This document shows, one piece after another, positions 1-9,458 of a stretch of 64,000 nt of DNA. The position numbers and the translations under genes were made by a program. Origin of the DNA: Plecoglossus altivelis. Lineage: Eukaryota > Chordata > Actinopteri > Osmeriformes > Plecoglossidae. The notes under the pieces are model-generated. The model worked only from the letters and a program-made list of their open reading frames with translations, did not search any database and was not told the DNA's origin. The stretch covers positions 4,649,431 through 4,713,430 of the forward strand of contig BROE01000013.1 in the NCBI GenBank assembly GCA_036571765.1. The letters run 5' to 3'. Within the stretch, counting starts at the first letter, position 1. Every line of letters begins with the position of its first letter.

Positions 1-121
1 CTCCATCCAGTTCTTTAATCAGGTTCCAGTCCTTCATTAGGATGATTACTCAGAGACCAAGATGAGGATGACCACTGCAGATTTAATTAGAAAGTCTCTC
101 TATGATCTGTTGCTGCACTCG

Positions 122-352
122 GCACGCACACACACATACACATATACACTCAGACACACACACACACACACACACACACATAAACACACAGACACACACA
201 CACATGCACATATACACATATACACACATCCACACACATATACACACATACACATATACACACACACACCTACACACATACACGTATCCACACATACACA
301 CATACGCATATACACACATACACACACACATACACGCACATCCATGCATATA
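122..352. repeat. Compound CA/TA microsatellite
   Basis: About 230 bases of near-continuous CA dinucleotides broken by ATA, GCA and TCC interruptions. Reading frames through it are long runs of His/Thr or Val/Cys and are not genes. Confidence 0.9.
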
Positions 353-1808
353 CACAATTCAGTTAGACCAGTCACATGTACTAAATAATAAGCTTGCATC
401 AAAGAAGAGAGGAAGTGATCTGTCTATGCAAACTCATGAAGATGAAGGTGTCGCCAATCTAACCCCGCCCCTCACCAATTCTTTATTTGCTCTATAATAT
501 GCACAATTTATAGGGTGCAAAGTCAGAGCTAAACTGAATTGAAAACTTCTAAAAGCATCTGCTAGTGGTTGAATTCGCCAGTTGATTGTCTTTTCCACTA
601 GATGGCACTGCAATCGTACATGAATGGCTAGGGACAATGTTTACATGTATTATCAGTACCACATGGCAATGTCCACCAATAGCAGTGCCACCTCTTGTCC
701 TTGGACAGGGTTTAAGATACACATCACATAACCAGTGCTGTAGTACAACATGCTCTGAGAGAGTCACAGACCTCTTAGTGCTCTTTAAGGAAGACCTGAG
801 ACAAGCTAGCGAAGGGCGCACGGATGGGACAATAGACACATCAGTTTGAAAATGAAAACACGCTGGCTCCATTTTCTCTTTTAACAACTACAAATAAATC
901 AGACAAGAACCGCGGCCATCCAGACCGAGCGAGCCTCGCTAGTTATTACCAACCTGGCGGGTTAGCTCCCAATCGATTCTCCGTCAGCCCTGTGAAACTG
1001 TAACCTAAGGACCTTCCACCTCCCTCCACTGAGATAACAGCCAAGCTCTCTTATCCAGCACACCCAGCACCACAGAGCACAGCCAGGGGAGGGCAGAGGC
1101 TCCCTAATTGGAACATGTAAGGACCTACCCTCAATCTTTTATATTTCTCTTTATCAACCTGCTTCTGAGAACCGTTTTAATCTGGTTCCCAGCCCTTCCC
1201 AATCTCTTGTAGTGGCCCTAGGACTCCAACGCCACAACGATTCTGATGACTACGACTACGACCTTGAGCTTCTAGAAGAAGTCAAGAGGTTTGCCTCTAC
1301 AGGGGAGAAGGGGGGGAGGGGAGAGGACGTGGGAGCAAGGAAGGAGGATAATTAGAAAGGAGTTGGAGAGGAGGAGCTGGGGTTGGAGGGCCTTGTGAGC
1401 CGGGGAGAGAGCGAGACAGCAGCCGTCGCTGGTCTGGAGAGCAGAGCAGGCGTTCAGCTGCGTCGTTCCCTGCTAATTAACGTCCTGGTTTTATTAGCTG
1501 CGCCCTGGGGGGTGGAGGTGGGGGGTCTCCTCTGCCTCACAGCTGAGCAGCAACGCGCAAAATAAACCCACATCAGTGTTATGGCCGGAGAGAGCGAGTG
1601 GCAAGGTGATAATAAAGCAGAGGCAGTCGTGTTTGAGCGACTTGAGCCCCCCCCCCACACACACATACCCCAACCCCCCCTCCACCCCTCCACCCCCCAT
1701 GTTGAGATCATTACCGGCCCAGTGAACTCCAGCAGTCACATGGCCCTCTGCTCGTCTGTAGCCTCCTGATTGAGCTGCTCTCCCTGACATGCATGAGAAG
1801 ACGCACCT

Positions 1809-2035
1809 TTCACACGCACGCACGCACGTGCAAAAAAACACAGAAATACACACACACACACGCAAAGAAACACACAGAAGTACACACACATGCAAAGAAA
1901 CACACAAAAATACACAGACAAACAAATACAGACACACACAAAGAAACACACGCATACCAAGACTGACACACACACAAAGAAACACACAAATACACACACA
2001 CCTGCAAAGAAACACACACAAACACAGAGACACAA
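1809..2035. repeat. CA-rich minisatellite with AAAGAAACACAC units
   Basis: CA dinucleotides alternate with a recurring CAAAGAAACACAC unit, seen at roughly 20-40 base spacing. It keeps several frames open on both strands, but they are only repeat translations. Confidence 0.85.
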
Positions 2036-2728
2036 TGTAAGTGGCATGGCTTGATTAAAGGTGTAAATATACACTTTTAAGGTTTATATACTCCTTTAAG
2101 GTTTATATATACAATCCTCTTTCAGGGAGATTTATTGCATGAAACGTATCAATGTGATCAACTGCAGCAAAGGTTATATTAATCATCATAACAGAGCATT
2201 GTAGACTCTCAGAATCTGTGGTCTCTAAATATATATACTTTAATAAAAAACTATATGGAGTCATCTATTTTGTCCAGTGAACTAAGAAACAGGGGGTCCA
2301 TTGAGGTCCATTCTTGATCACAGAAATTGAAAGCCATCATTTCCCTCTTCACTTCTCGTATTACTAATGAACATAGAGGTAGGTACCCTGGCCAACTGCT
2401 ATTAGGTTGTTACAAGAAGAACACTTCCTTAACAACTCAAGTTTCAACAAGAGAACATTTTCAACAAGTGAATCAAAATCCAGCCCCCTGAATTTATCGA
2501 TGGCAACAGGCGAACAATGCCACATGATTTCACATTGCAAAAGCGTATATTTGATCGTAGATTTGATCGTATGAACACATATTTAAAGAATCTCTGCTGT
2601 CCTGTTCAACGACACAATTTAGTCAACACGTGAGTTTGACCTGAAATTGCTGATACAGTGACACAAAACAGTGTTGCAGTGTTGCGTTGTGATTGATCAG
2701 TCTTCTGACTGTTCTAACATTGTGTTGT

Positions 2729-3820
2729 TCATCCTCTGGCAGCCATATTGTTCGTGATCTGAGAGTCTCCTTCAAAGGCCACGTTGTCATAGTGATGCAG
2801 GTCCTGGTGCCTCTCAAGTTCCGGGGTCGCCGTGTTAGTCAGAGGAACCTCGTAGAGATGCTCTTGCCCAGACACCGTTACCACGGTGACATCTGGTGGC
2901 GAGTCGTTCTCCTCCTCAGCATCCACTCCCAGAGCCTTCAGAATGTCACACTTGCACATGGGACAGGTCCTCTTCTCCAGCAGCCAAGGCTCGATGCACG
3001 ACTTGTGGTAGAAGTGTCCACAGGTGAGAACAGTCACCACATCACCTGGCTTGTAGGACTCGATGCACACGGCACAGGAGTGGGAGTCGGACCTGATCTC
3101 TTCGTCATCACGTTTCAACGTGCGCACTTCTAACCGACCAATGGCTTTCTTCGCCTCCGACTTGAGGCGTAACTCTGCGCGTCGCTGCGCCCGGTGGCTG
3201 TGGAGGCGGTGGGCAGACACGAAGATGAAGTAGCCAATGGAAGCTGCCGTTACTATGAAGAATGAGATGGACAGGAAGTACAGCCAATAGGTGTCCATCC
3301 AGGGTCCGTGAGCGCTGCCTACATCGATGGCCATCCTCACCTCAATGCTCTTGTTCACGAGGGCGGCCAAGTCCTTGCCCAGGAGGTTCCCAATCATGAC
3401 GGCCACGATGTCTTCGGCGTCTTTGTGCGCCATGTCGCTGGTACCGTTCCCCGTGCCGTCCAGGTTGTAGATCACAACACCTTTCGCCCCCTGCCGCTTG
3501 GCCGCATTGATCTTGTCACTGAAGCTACACTCTCCTCGCTTGACCAGAGCGATCCAGGGAACAGAGTTGTTGGGGCTGTAGACAGGATCCCGTCCACAGC
3601 CAAGAGGGTCAGAGGTGGGCAGGACCACGATGCCTGAAGCCGAAAGCAGGGGAGAATCGCGACCGTACACCCCGCACTCGCACATGAGCTTAGCGGTCCG
3701 GTTGTCCATTCTGTACGAGACTTGCACGAACGCGGTCCAGAACAAAATGGCCCCTGAGCACTGAATAAGCGCCGACGACAAGACCAGAGAGAAGAGATAA
3801 ACCTCTACCTTCTTATACAT
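2729..3820 (-). CDS. PA-TM-RING E3 ubiquitin ligase, copy A (GRAIL/RNF128-like)
   Basis: A single-exon membrane ubiquitin ligase of 363 residues from the ATG at 3820. A non-ATG extension upstream is open, but the ATG sits directly before a good signal peptide (MYKKVEVYLFSLVLSSALI). The luminal part is a protease-associated domain (about residues 65-165) containing the typical WIALVKRGECSF stretch and two or more N-x-S/T sites. A transmembrane helix follows at about 179-201, then a cytosolic RING-H2 at about 249-289 with spacing C-x2-C-x14-C-x-H-x2-H-x2-C-x10-C-x2-C. The layout is that of the GRAIL family (RNF128, RNF133, RNF148, RNF13), whose members ubiquitinate membrane or endosomal cargo; the exact orthologue is not certain. 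It is paired with copy B as a tandem duplicate. The tail ends in an acidic HHYDNVAFEGDS segment shared by both copies. Confidence 0.9.
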   Translation of the reverse strand: MYKKVEVYLFSLVLSSALIQCSGAILFWTAFVQVSYRMDNRTAKLMCECGVYGRDSPLLSASGIVVLPTSDPLGCGRDPVYSPNNSVPWIALVKRGECSFSDKINAAKRQGAKGVVIYNLDGTGNGTSDMAHKDAEDIVAVMIGNLLGKDLAALVNKSIEVRMAIDVGSAHGPWMDTYWLYFLSISFFIVTAASIGYFIFVSAHRLHSHRAQRRAELRLKSEAKKAIGRLEVRTLKRDDEEIRSDSHSCAVCIESYKPGDVVTVLTCGHFYHKSCIEPWLLEKRTCPMCKCDILKALGVDAEEENDSPPDVTVVTVSGQEHLYEVPLTNTATPELERHQDLHHYDNVAFEGDSQITNNMAARG

Positions 3821-3850
3821 GATAGAGATCTTCAACAGAACCGCATACAA

Positions 3851-4035
3851 GTCGCCTTTTAGAGTTCCTTTAAGTGTTAGTCTATCGTAGATTCCACTTG
3901 CTCGATGGATCGAGACCCTGTGCTCAGAAAGCTGCCACTCTCTACCTGCTGTTGATGGTAATTAGATCGGAGTCTTTGGTAACACAACACTGGCTGTGCG
4001 TCAGCTACCAACCTCTTCTTATCTTACTGGACCTT
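3851..4035 (-). promoter_or_regulatory. 5' flank of RNF copy A, shared with copy B
   Basis: About 180 non-coding bases upstream of copy A match 7032-7215 upstream of copy B with only a couple of differences, then identity stops abruptly (ACTGGA followed by unrelated bases). Probably promoter and 5' UTR carried in the duplication or homogenised by conversion. Confidence 0.6.
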
Positions 4036-4904
4036 GATCGCTAGTTAAACCAACATTCTACTAAAGGGCTTGGTGCTGGATTGACACAAGTTCACACACA
4101 CCCCATGCCTGCAGTCTGTAGCAATGCTGAGCGAGAACGCCAAAAGAAAATCTGATAAGTGGCTGACATGATAAGGGGTTCCAAGGGCAAGGTAACAAAG
4201 CACACCTGTTATGAAACTATTGGTTTTAGATCTGTCGTGCTTGCGACGGATACGCCCAGTTTTCCGTGATCTCCTTCTTCCTTATGACCGTTACGGTCAG
4301 TAATCAGCATGTTGTTTTGTCAGTTAAAATGTGCAGGTTTCCGTAATGTCATGCTGAATTCGCATTCTTCCTGGTGTTTTACCCAAACGTGTGGCTGGAG
4401 CAACGTGTTGTTTTTCTACATGGTATACCAGACAGATGGGCAGTAACACAAGCGCACACTTCAGATAACTTCTCTTGAGTTTGTGCGACTGGTACATCTT
4501 AACAGTGGTTTTGGATCAAGTAAAAAAAGAAAATAGAAAAGAATGGCTAAAACAAATAGCAGGTTTAACAAATATTTTGTTATTTCAGAACCCAAAATAG
4601 CATACTTCTCAACCAAATGACGTGGGCTTCTTTTTACTACTGTAAGACACAACATGCACCATGCATAATATGTGGATATTTACACATGAGAAAGCCAGTC
4701 TATACCTCAAACCAGGCAACTTCCAAAGAATTTGCTGTTGACATGAAGTTGGACAACGCAGGGCTTAACATGGAAACAGTTACACTGAAACACAACACGA
4801 TGGAAAACGGATCCTGAAAATGATACTTATGACCAGAGGACCGGCCTATTGGTCAGTTTAGAGGACTTACTGGAGGTGGTTTGTTTAGTTCCCTTGGTGT
4901 GCGG

Positions 4905-5300
4905 TACGTTTGGTAGTCTAGGGTAGAGCATCATACCTCACCTGCTGTACGTTTGGTAGTCTAGGGTAGAGCATCATACCTCACCTGCTGTACGTTTAGT
5001 AGTCTAGGGTAGAGCATCATACCTCACCTGCTGTACGTTTGGTAGTCTAGGGTAGAGCATCATACCTCACCTGCTGTGCGTTTAGTAGTCTAGGGTAGAG
5101 CATCATACCTCACCTGCTGTACGTTTAGCAGTCTAGGGTAGAGCATCATACCTCACCTGCTGTACATTTAGTAGTCTAGGGTAGAGCATCATACCTCACC
5201 TGCGGTACGTTTGGTAGTCTAGGGTAGAGCATCATACCTCACCTGCTGTACGTTTGGTAGTCTAGGGTAGAGCATCATACCTCACCTGCTGTACGTTTAG
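4905..5300. repeat. 43-bp minisatellite carrying a splice-donor motif
   Basis: Nine full copies and one partial copy of a 43-base unit, starting at 4905, 4948, 4991 and so on to 5292, with only a few substitutions between copies (GGTAG/AGTAG, AGCAG). Read on the minus strand, which is the sense strand of the neighbouring RNF genes, each unit contains CAGCAG/GTGAGGTATG, a strong 5' splice-site consensus. There are no unique spacers, so it is not a CRISPR array. Confidence 0.9.
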
Positions 5301-5909
5301 CTAAAGTCAATGCCAAGTCCACACCAAAAAAACCAAGCATGGTTTAATGTTAAAAGAAACTGCAATTCAGAATGGTAAAGATCCCAAACTTCAATATTCT
5401 TCACTGATGTCGTGCTTTTCGCAAATGCGAAAAAAAAGTTTTTTTTTGCTGTAGACATCATGAGCACAGAGTTGTACAATGCTGCCTCAGCTACCAGACA
5501 TGATATGGGTACTCTCAATGTAACACATAGGACAACATCCCATTTGACATAGCCTCTGGTCTATGTATTCTGCCAAAATATACACAGCAGTCTTGACAAT
5601 GTTTCCCCTGATTCACCCAGTAAGTCAGGTTTAAGTAAAGTATAATGAGTGTGCCATTAGCCTACATCTAAACAGCTAACATTGAAAGTCAGACTGTAAT
5701 TAGCTGTCTAATTTGAATACACATATTTTGATATTGAGGTTGGCTTGGCCTACTAAAACGGTAAAGTACACAGCAGAATATAGAAATATTATAAGAACTT
5801 GTGATTGTGTTTATCTGCATATCATGAAGTCATACTTAAGTTGGATCTTGAACTACTGATACAGAACAGTGTTGCGTTGTGATTGAACACAGTCCGCTGA
5901 TTGTTGTGT

Positions 5910-7001
5910 TCATCCTCTGGCAGCCATATTGTTTATGATATGAGAGTCTCCTTCAAAGGCCACGTTGTCATAGTGATGCAGGTCCTGGTGCCTCTCAAGT
6001 TCCGGGGTCGCCGCGTTTGGCAGCGGCTCGTCCCCAGACACCGTTACCACGGTGACATCTGGTGGCGAATCAGGTGACCGTTCCCTCTCCTCCTCAGAAT
6101 CCACTCCCAGAGCCTTGAGAATGTCACACTTGCACATGGGACAGGTCCTCTTGTCCAGCAGCCAAGGCTCGATACACGCCTTGTGGTAGAAGTGTCCACA
6201 GGTGAGAACAGTCACCACATCACCTGGCTTGTAGGACTCGATGCACACGGCACAGGAGTGGGAGTCGGACTTGGTCTCTTCGTCATCTCGTTTCAACGTG
6301 CGCACTTCTAACCGACCAATGGCTTTCTTCGCCTCCGACTTGAGTCGTAACTCTGTGTGTCGCTGCCCCCAGAGACCACGGAGGCTTTGGGCGGAGACAA
6401 AGATAAAGTAGCCAATAGAAGCAGCCAATACTACAAAGAATGATACGGACAGGAAGTAGAGTGTACAGGTGTCCAGAACCCAGAGCTTGTAATGTTTACC
6501 AACCTCGATAATCATGGTTACCTCAACGCCACTCTGCACGAGGTTGACGACGTCCATGCCCATAACGTTACCAATCATGATGGCCACGATGCCTTGGGCT
6601 TCTTGATGTGCCATGTCAATGTTTCCTGTGTTATCCAGGTTATAGACTACCACCCCGTCCGCCCCCTGTCGCTTGGCAGCATTGATCTTGTCACTGAAGC
6701 TACAGTTCCCTCTCTTGACCAGAGCGATCCAGGGAACAGAGTTGTTGGGGCTGTAGACAGGATCACTTCCACAGCCAAGAGGGTCAGCGGTGGGCAAGAC
6801 CACAATGCCTGAAGCTGTAAGCCGGGGAGAATCACGACCGTACACCCCGCACTCGCAAAGGTGATTGACGGTCTGGTTGTCTATGATATCCATGTAGGAG
6901 ACTTCCACATGGGCCGTCCAGAACATGATAACCCCAGAACACTGAAGAACCGACGACAACAAGACCAGAGAGAAGAGATAAACCTCTACCTTCTTATACA
7001 T
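5910..7001 (-). CDS. PA-TM-RING E3 ubiquitin ligase, copy B (GRAIL/RNF128-like)
   Basis: Tandem paralogue of the gene at 2729-3820, also single-exon and also 363 residues from the ATG at 7001. Signal peptide, PA domain, transmembrane helix and complete RING-H2 are all intact. The cytosolic RING half and the signal peptide are almost the same as in copy A. The luminal region between them has many replacements, for example around the second half of the PA domain and the juxtamembrane segment, where copy B reads GKHYKLWVLDTCTLYFLSV. The C-terminal linker carries a short insertion (ERERSPDSPPD) and lacks the HLYEVPLT segment of copy A. Both copies appear functional; a split in cargo recognition through the luminal domain is an inference. 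Confidence 0.9.
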   Translation of the reverse strand: MYKKVEVYLFSLVLLSSVLQCSGVIMFWTAHVEVSYMDIIDNQTVNHLCECGVYGRDSPRLTASGIVVLPTADPLGCGSDPVYSPNNSVPWIALVKRGNCSFSDKINAAKRQGADGVVVYNLDNTGNIDMAHQEAQGIVAIMIGNVMGMDVVNLVQSGVEVTMIIEVGKHYKLWVLDTCTLYFLSVSFFVVLAASIGYFIFVSAQSLRGLWGQRHTELRLKSEAKKAIGRLEVRTLKRDDEETKSDSHSCAVCIESYKPGDVVTVLTCGHFYHKACIEPWLLDKRTCPMCKCDILKALGVDSEEERERSPDSPPDVTVVTVSGDEPLPNAATPELERHQDLHHYDNVAFEGDSHIINNMAARG

Positions 7002-8450
7002 GATAGAGATCTTCAACAGAACCGCATACAAGTCGCCTTTTAGAGTTCCTTTAGGTGGTAGTCTATCGTAGATTCCACTTGCTCGATGGATCGAGACCCT
7101 GTGCTCAGAAAGCTGCCACTCTCTACCTGCTGTTGATGGTAATTAGATCGGAGTCTTTGGTAACACAACACTGGCTGTGCGTCAGCTACCAACCTCTTCT
7201 TATCTTACTGGAGTTTTCAATACTGTAATGGTAGATTCTCATCCTCTCTGGTCTTTACACAGAGCTATTGTTGAGACTGCATGCAGCTTCAACTGCAGCA
7301 CATACATGCACAATTACGCAAACACACGTTTCAGAAAACCTATTTTGAGTGTTTTCTGGTTCATGTTGCCAGTGTATTTTGATTGGGTAAAAAACTACTA
7401 TATATACTAAACCTTTATAACAAATATTTTCATTTCTTCGGTGCCTATAAAATACCATTCTTAGATAGAATTATAGACTTATAAGACACACATTAAATAC
7501 TTACAAAGAGGTGGGCCTCTTTCTGTTCAGACACAGCATGTGCCACACTGAGGAACTTACTACATTTCAGAAAGCAAGCAAGCTACACTCAACTTTTTTT
7601 TAAACACATGCTAACTTCTAAAATAAATGGTTTTGGACATCAAGTTGGCCAATTCAGAAGCTATCCATCTCGGAAACAGTTATGCTGTAACTCTACAAGA
7701 TTAACCAACACTGGCACCTACTGGTCAATTTAGAGGCGTTCAAGTTAATGCAGTCGTACAGGTGTGTTGATAACAGAGCAAGGGACATTCTCCTAGATGT
7801 CTAACCATAACGAGCGATCTGGTCAAGCCAAGAATGTCTTACCACAGCAGCAATATGTCTAGCTAGACTAGCAGTCGATGCCTTTACAAAAGTCTTTACA
7901 AAACCACATTTGCTTAGAAATAAATTCACATTTCTAATTTAATGAGGTGATTTCAAACCCAAACTCGGTGGTGTTTAATTGCCAGTATTGTGTAGTCACC
8001 GATTTACTTGAACACAATTAATACTTAAGATTATTTTTTAACCTTAATACTATTAACGTAATACAAATACAAATGCTTTGTATTTGATGACACAAAGCAG
8101 TTCATGTGTTCTGGATTTCCACCTCACGGGGGCATTATAATCAAGCCTAATGCTGATTTCAACTTCCAGACAAGAAATTCCAACTATTCCTTTTGCATCA
8201 CCCCCAACACGTGTTATTTATTTAACAAACACAGTCTTGATTCGTCCAGCGACTCAGACTTCAGGAAGTTATAATGAGTGTGCAAATACAGTTGCCTAGA
8301 CCTTACGCAAATGACATTCTAAGTCAGCCCATAATTAGCAATCTAATTTGAATACATGTATTACGACACTGGGATTGGACTCAATATAACAGTCAAATTG
8401 AAAGCGACATTGATCATTTCAATTTGATCACATACGAACGTGTGACTGTG

Positions 8451-9458
8451 TCAAACTGCACATTGTGTTTCTCGCCACATAATCGCGATCGACATTTAAA
8501 TGCATAGGCCTACCTTGTTTTCATCGTTGTTGAGGTTAATAAATGCGGGTGGGCCTTCTGCTCCAGCACAAGCAGTAGCTACTAGCACGTCGCACTGTTA
8601 TACTGTCGATTCTCTGTAACCTGAAAAGTAGGGCTATTTCAAAGAAGGATTTCCCTAGACATGCCCCAACATCTCCCGGCTCCATATACGTCACATCGAC
8701 AGTTTGGGGGGCTAAAAAAATAATTAAAATAATGTATTTATAATAATATCCTACTACTGTGTTAAAGTTGTACACAATAGCCTGTATAGATAAGTTGTGT
8801 ATTCATTTATATATTTATGATGTATCTCGTACAGAAACGTTTATATCAAATGGGCAATAAGATTAGGATTCCCCGGATGAATAGACAAGGCTGTAAAGTA
8901 CCTAATATACTGTCGAACATAATCATTAACATATGTGTAGCATGTCCGAAAGATAATAGACGATTAGCCTATCTCAAAAGTGTTTTCTTTTCTTATTTGC
9001 ATAACATTTATTGGGCCTACTATTGCGCCTCGCAAACTAGATGGATTATCTCGTTTTTCTTTTAGATTTGAGCACCCTAATAATCTGTGTTCATAACCTG
9101 CATAATCTGGGTTGATTCATTCCAAACGAGTGTGTCACCCTATTTCATTTAGAATGTTAATCTTCCAATCCTATGACTCTCTTTCCTGAGGGTTCGAACT
9201 CGTTACCTAATGCACTGCAGGCTGAAATGTGCTCAACTGGAATGATTTCATCCCGTGATCTCTCATTCTGAGAGAGTCTTAAAAAGATGCTTTCCTTCTC
9301 GAGAGGGTCTCTTACGATTTGTAGTCCCGGTGTAGTGTTAGATGCTGTTTTACAAGAAGCTTAAACTCAAACCTTATGTTTTAACTGGATTAGCAAAGGG
9401 CAGTCTCATGACTAGTAAGGCTAGTTTATAGTGTACAACGGTTTCATACTAAATTACA
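8451..9458. other. Spacer between RNF pair and slc24a5
   Basis: AT-rich sequence with no convincing exon. It should hold the slc24a5 promoter and 5' UTR at its right end; I do not see a TATA box placed to decide a start. Confidence 0.4.

Larger units (their letters stand above)
1..2639. other. Gene-free flank with low-complexity tracts
   Basis: I see no exon with recognisable protein similarity on either strand. The stretch holds two CA-rich repeat blocks (listed separately), a C-run around 1649-1690, and a G-rich purine patch at about 1300-1390. Open frames here are short or are translations of CA repeats. It lies downstream of the first RNF gene, which is transcribed away from it, so part of 2100-2728 is probably 3' UTR of that gene. 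Confidence 0.6.
2640..8450. repeat. Tandem segmental duplication containing two RNF genes
   Basis: Two copies of a roughly 3 kb unit lie head-to-tail, about 2640-5800 and 5850-8450. Matching blocks occur in the same order: the 3' flank (2650-2728 and 5850-5909), the gene, 5' flank (3851-4035 and 7032-7215), a diverged block near 4600-4860 and 7500-7740, and a block ending in TAATTTGAATACA near 5600-5720 and 8220-8360. The first unit also contains a minisatellite at 4905-5300 that the second lacks. Divergence is uneven: the coding ends and 5' flank are nearly identical, the far flanks are much older-looking. Confidence 0.85.

Noticed and set aside
586..849. 87-codon plus-strand frame
   Set aside because: No domain, an overlapping minus-strand frame is equally open, and no sign of constraint can be seen.
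1494..2074. Overlapping minus-strand frames rich in Cys/Val
   Set aside because: They read through the AAAGAAACACAC repeat block only.
3821..3850. Ten-residue N-terminal extension of the RNF genes
   Set aside because: It begins with TTG; the ATG at 3820 (7001 in copy B) precedes a complete signal peptide.
4905..5300. Possible CRISPR array
   Set aside because: Units are contiguous 43-base tandem copies without unique spacers, in a eukaryotic genome.
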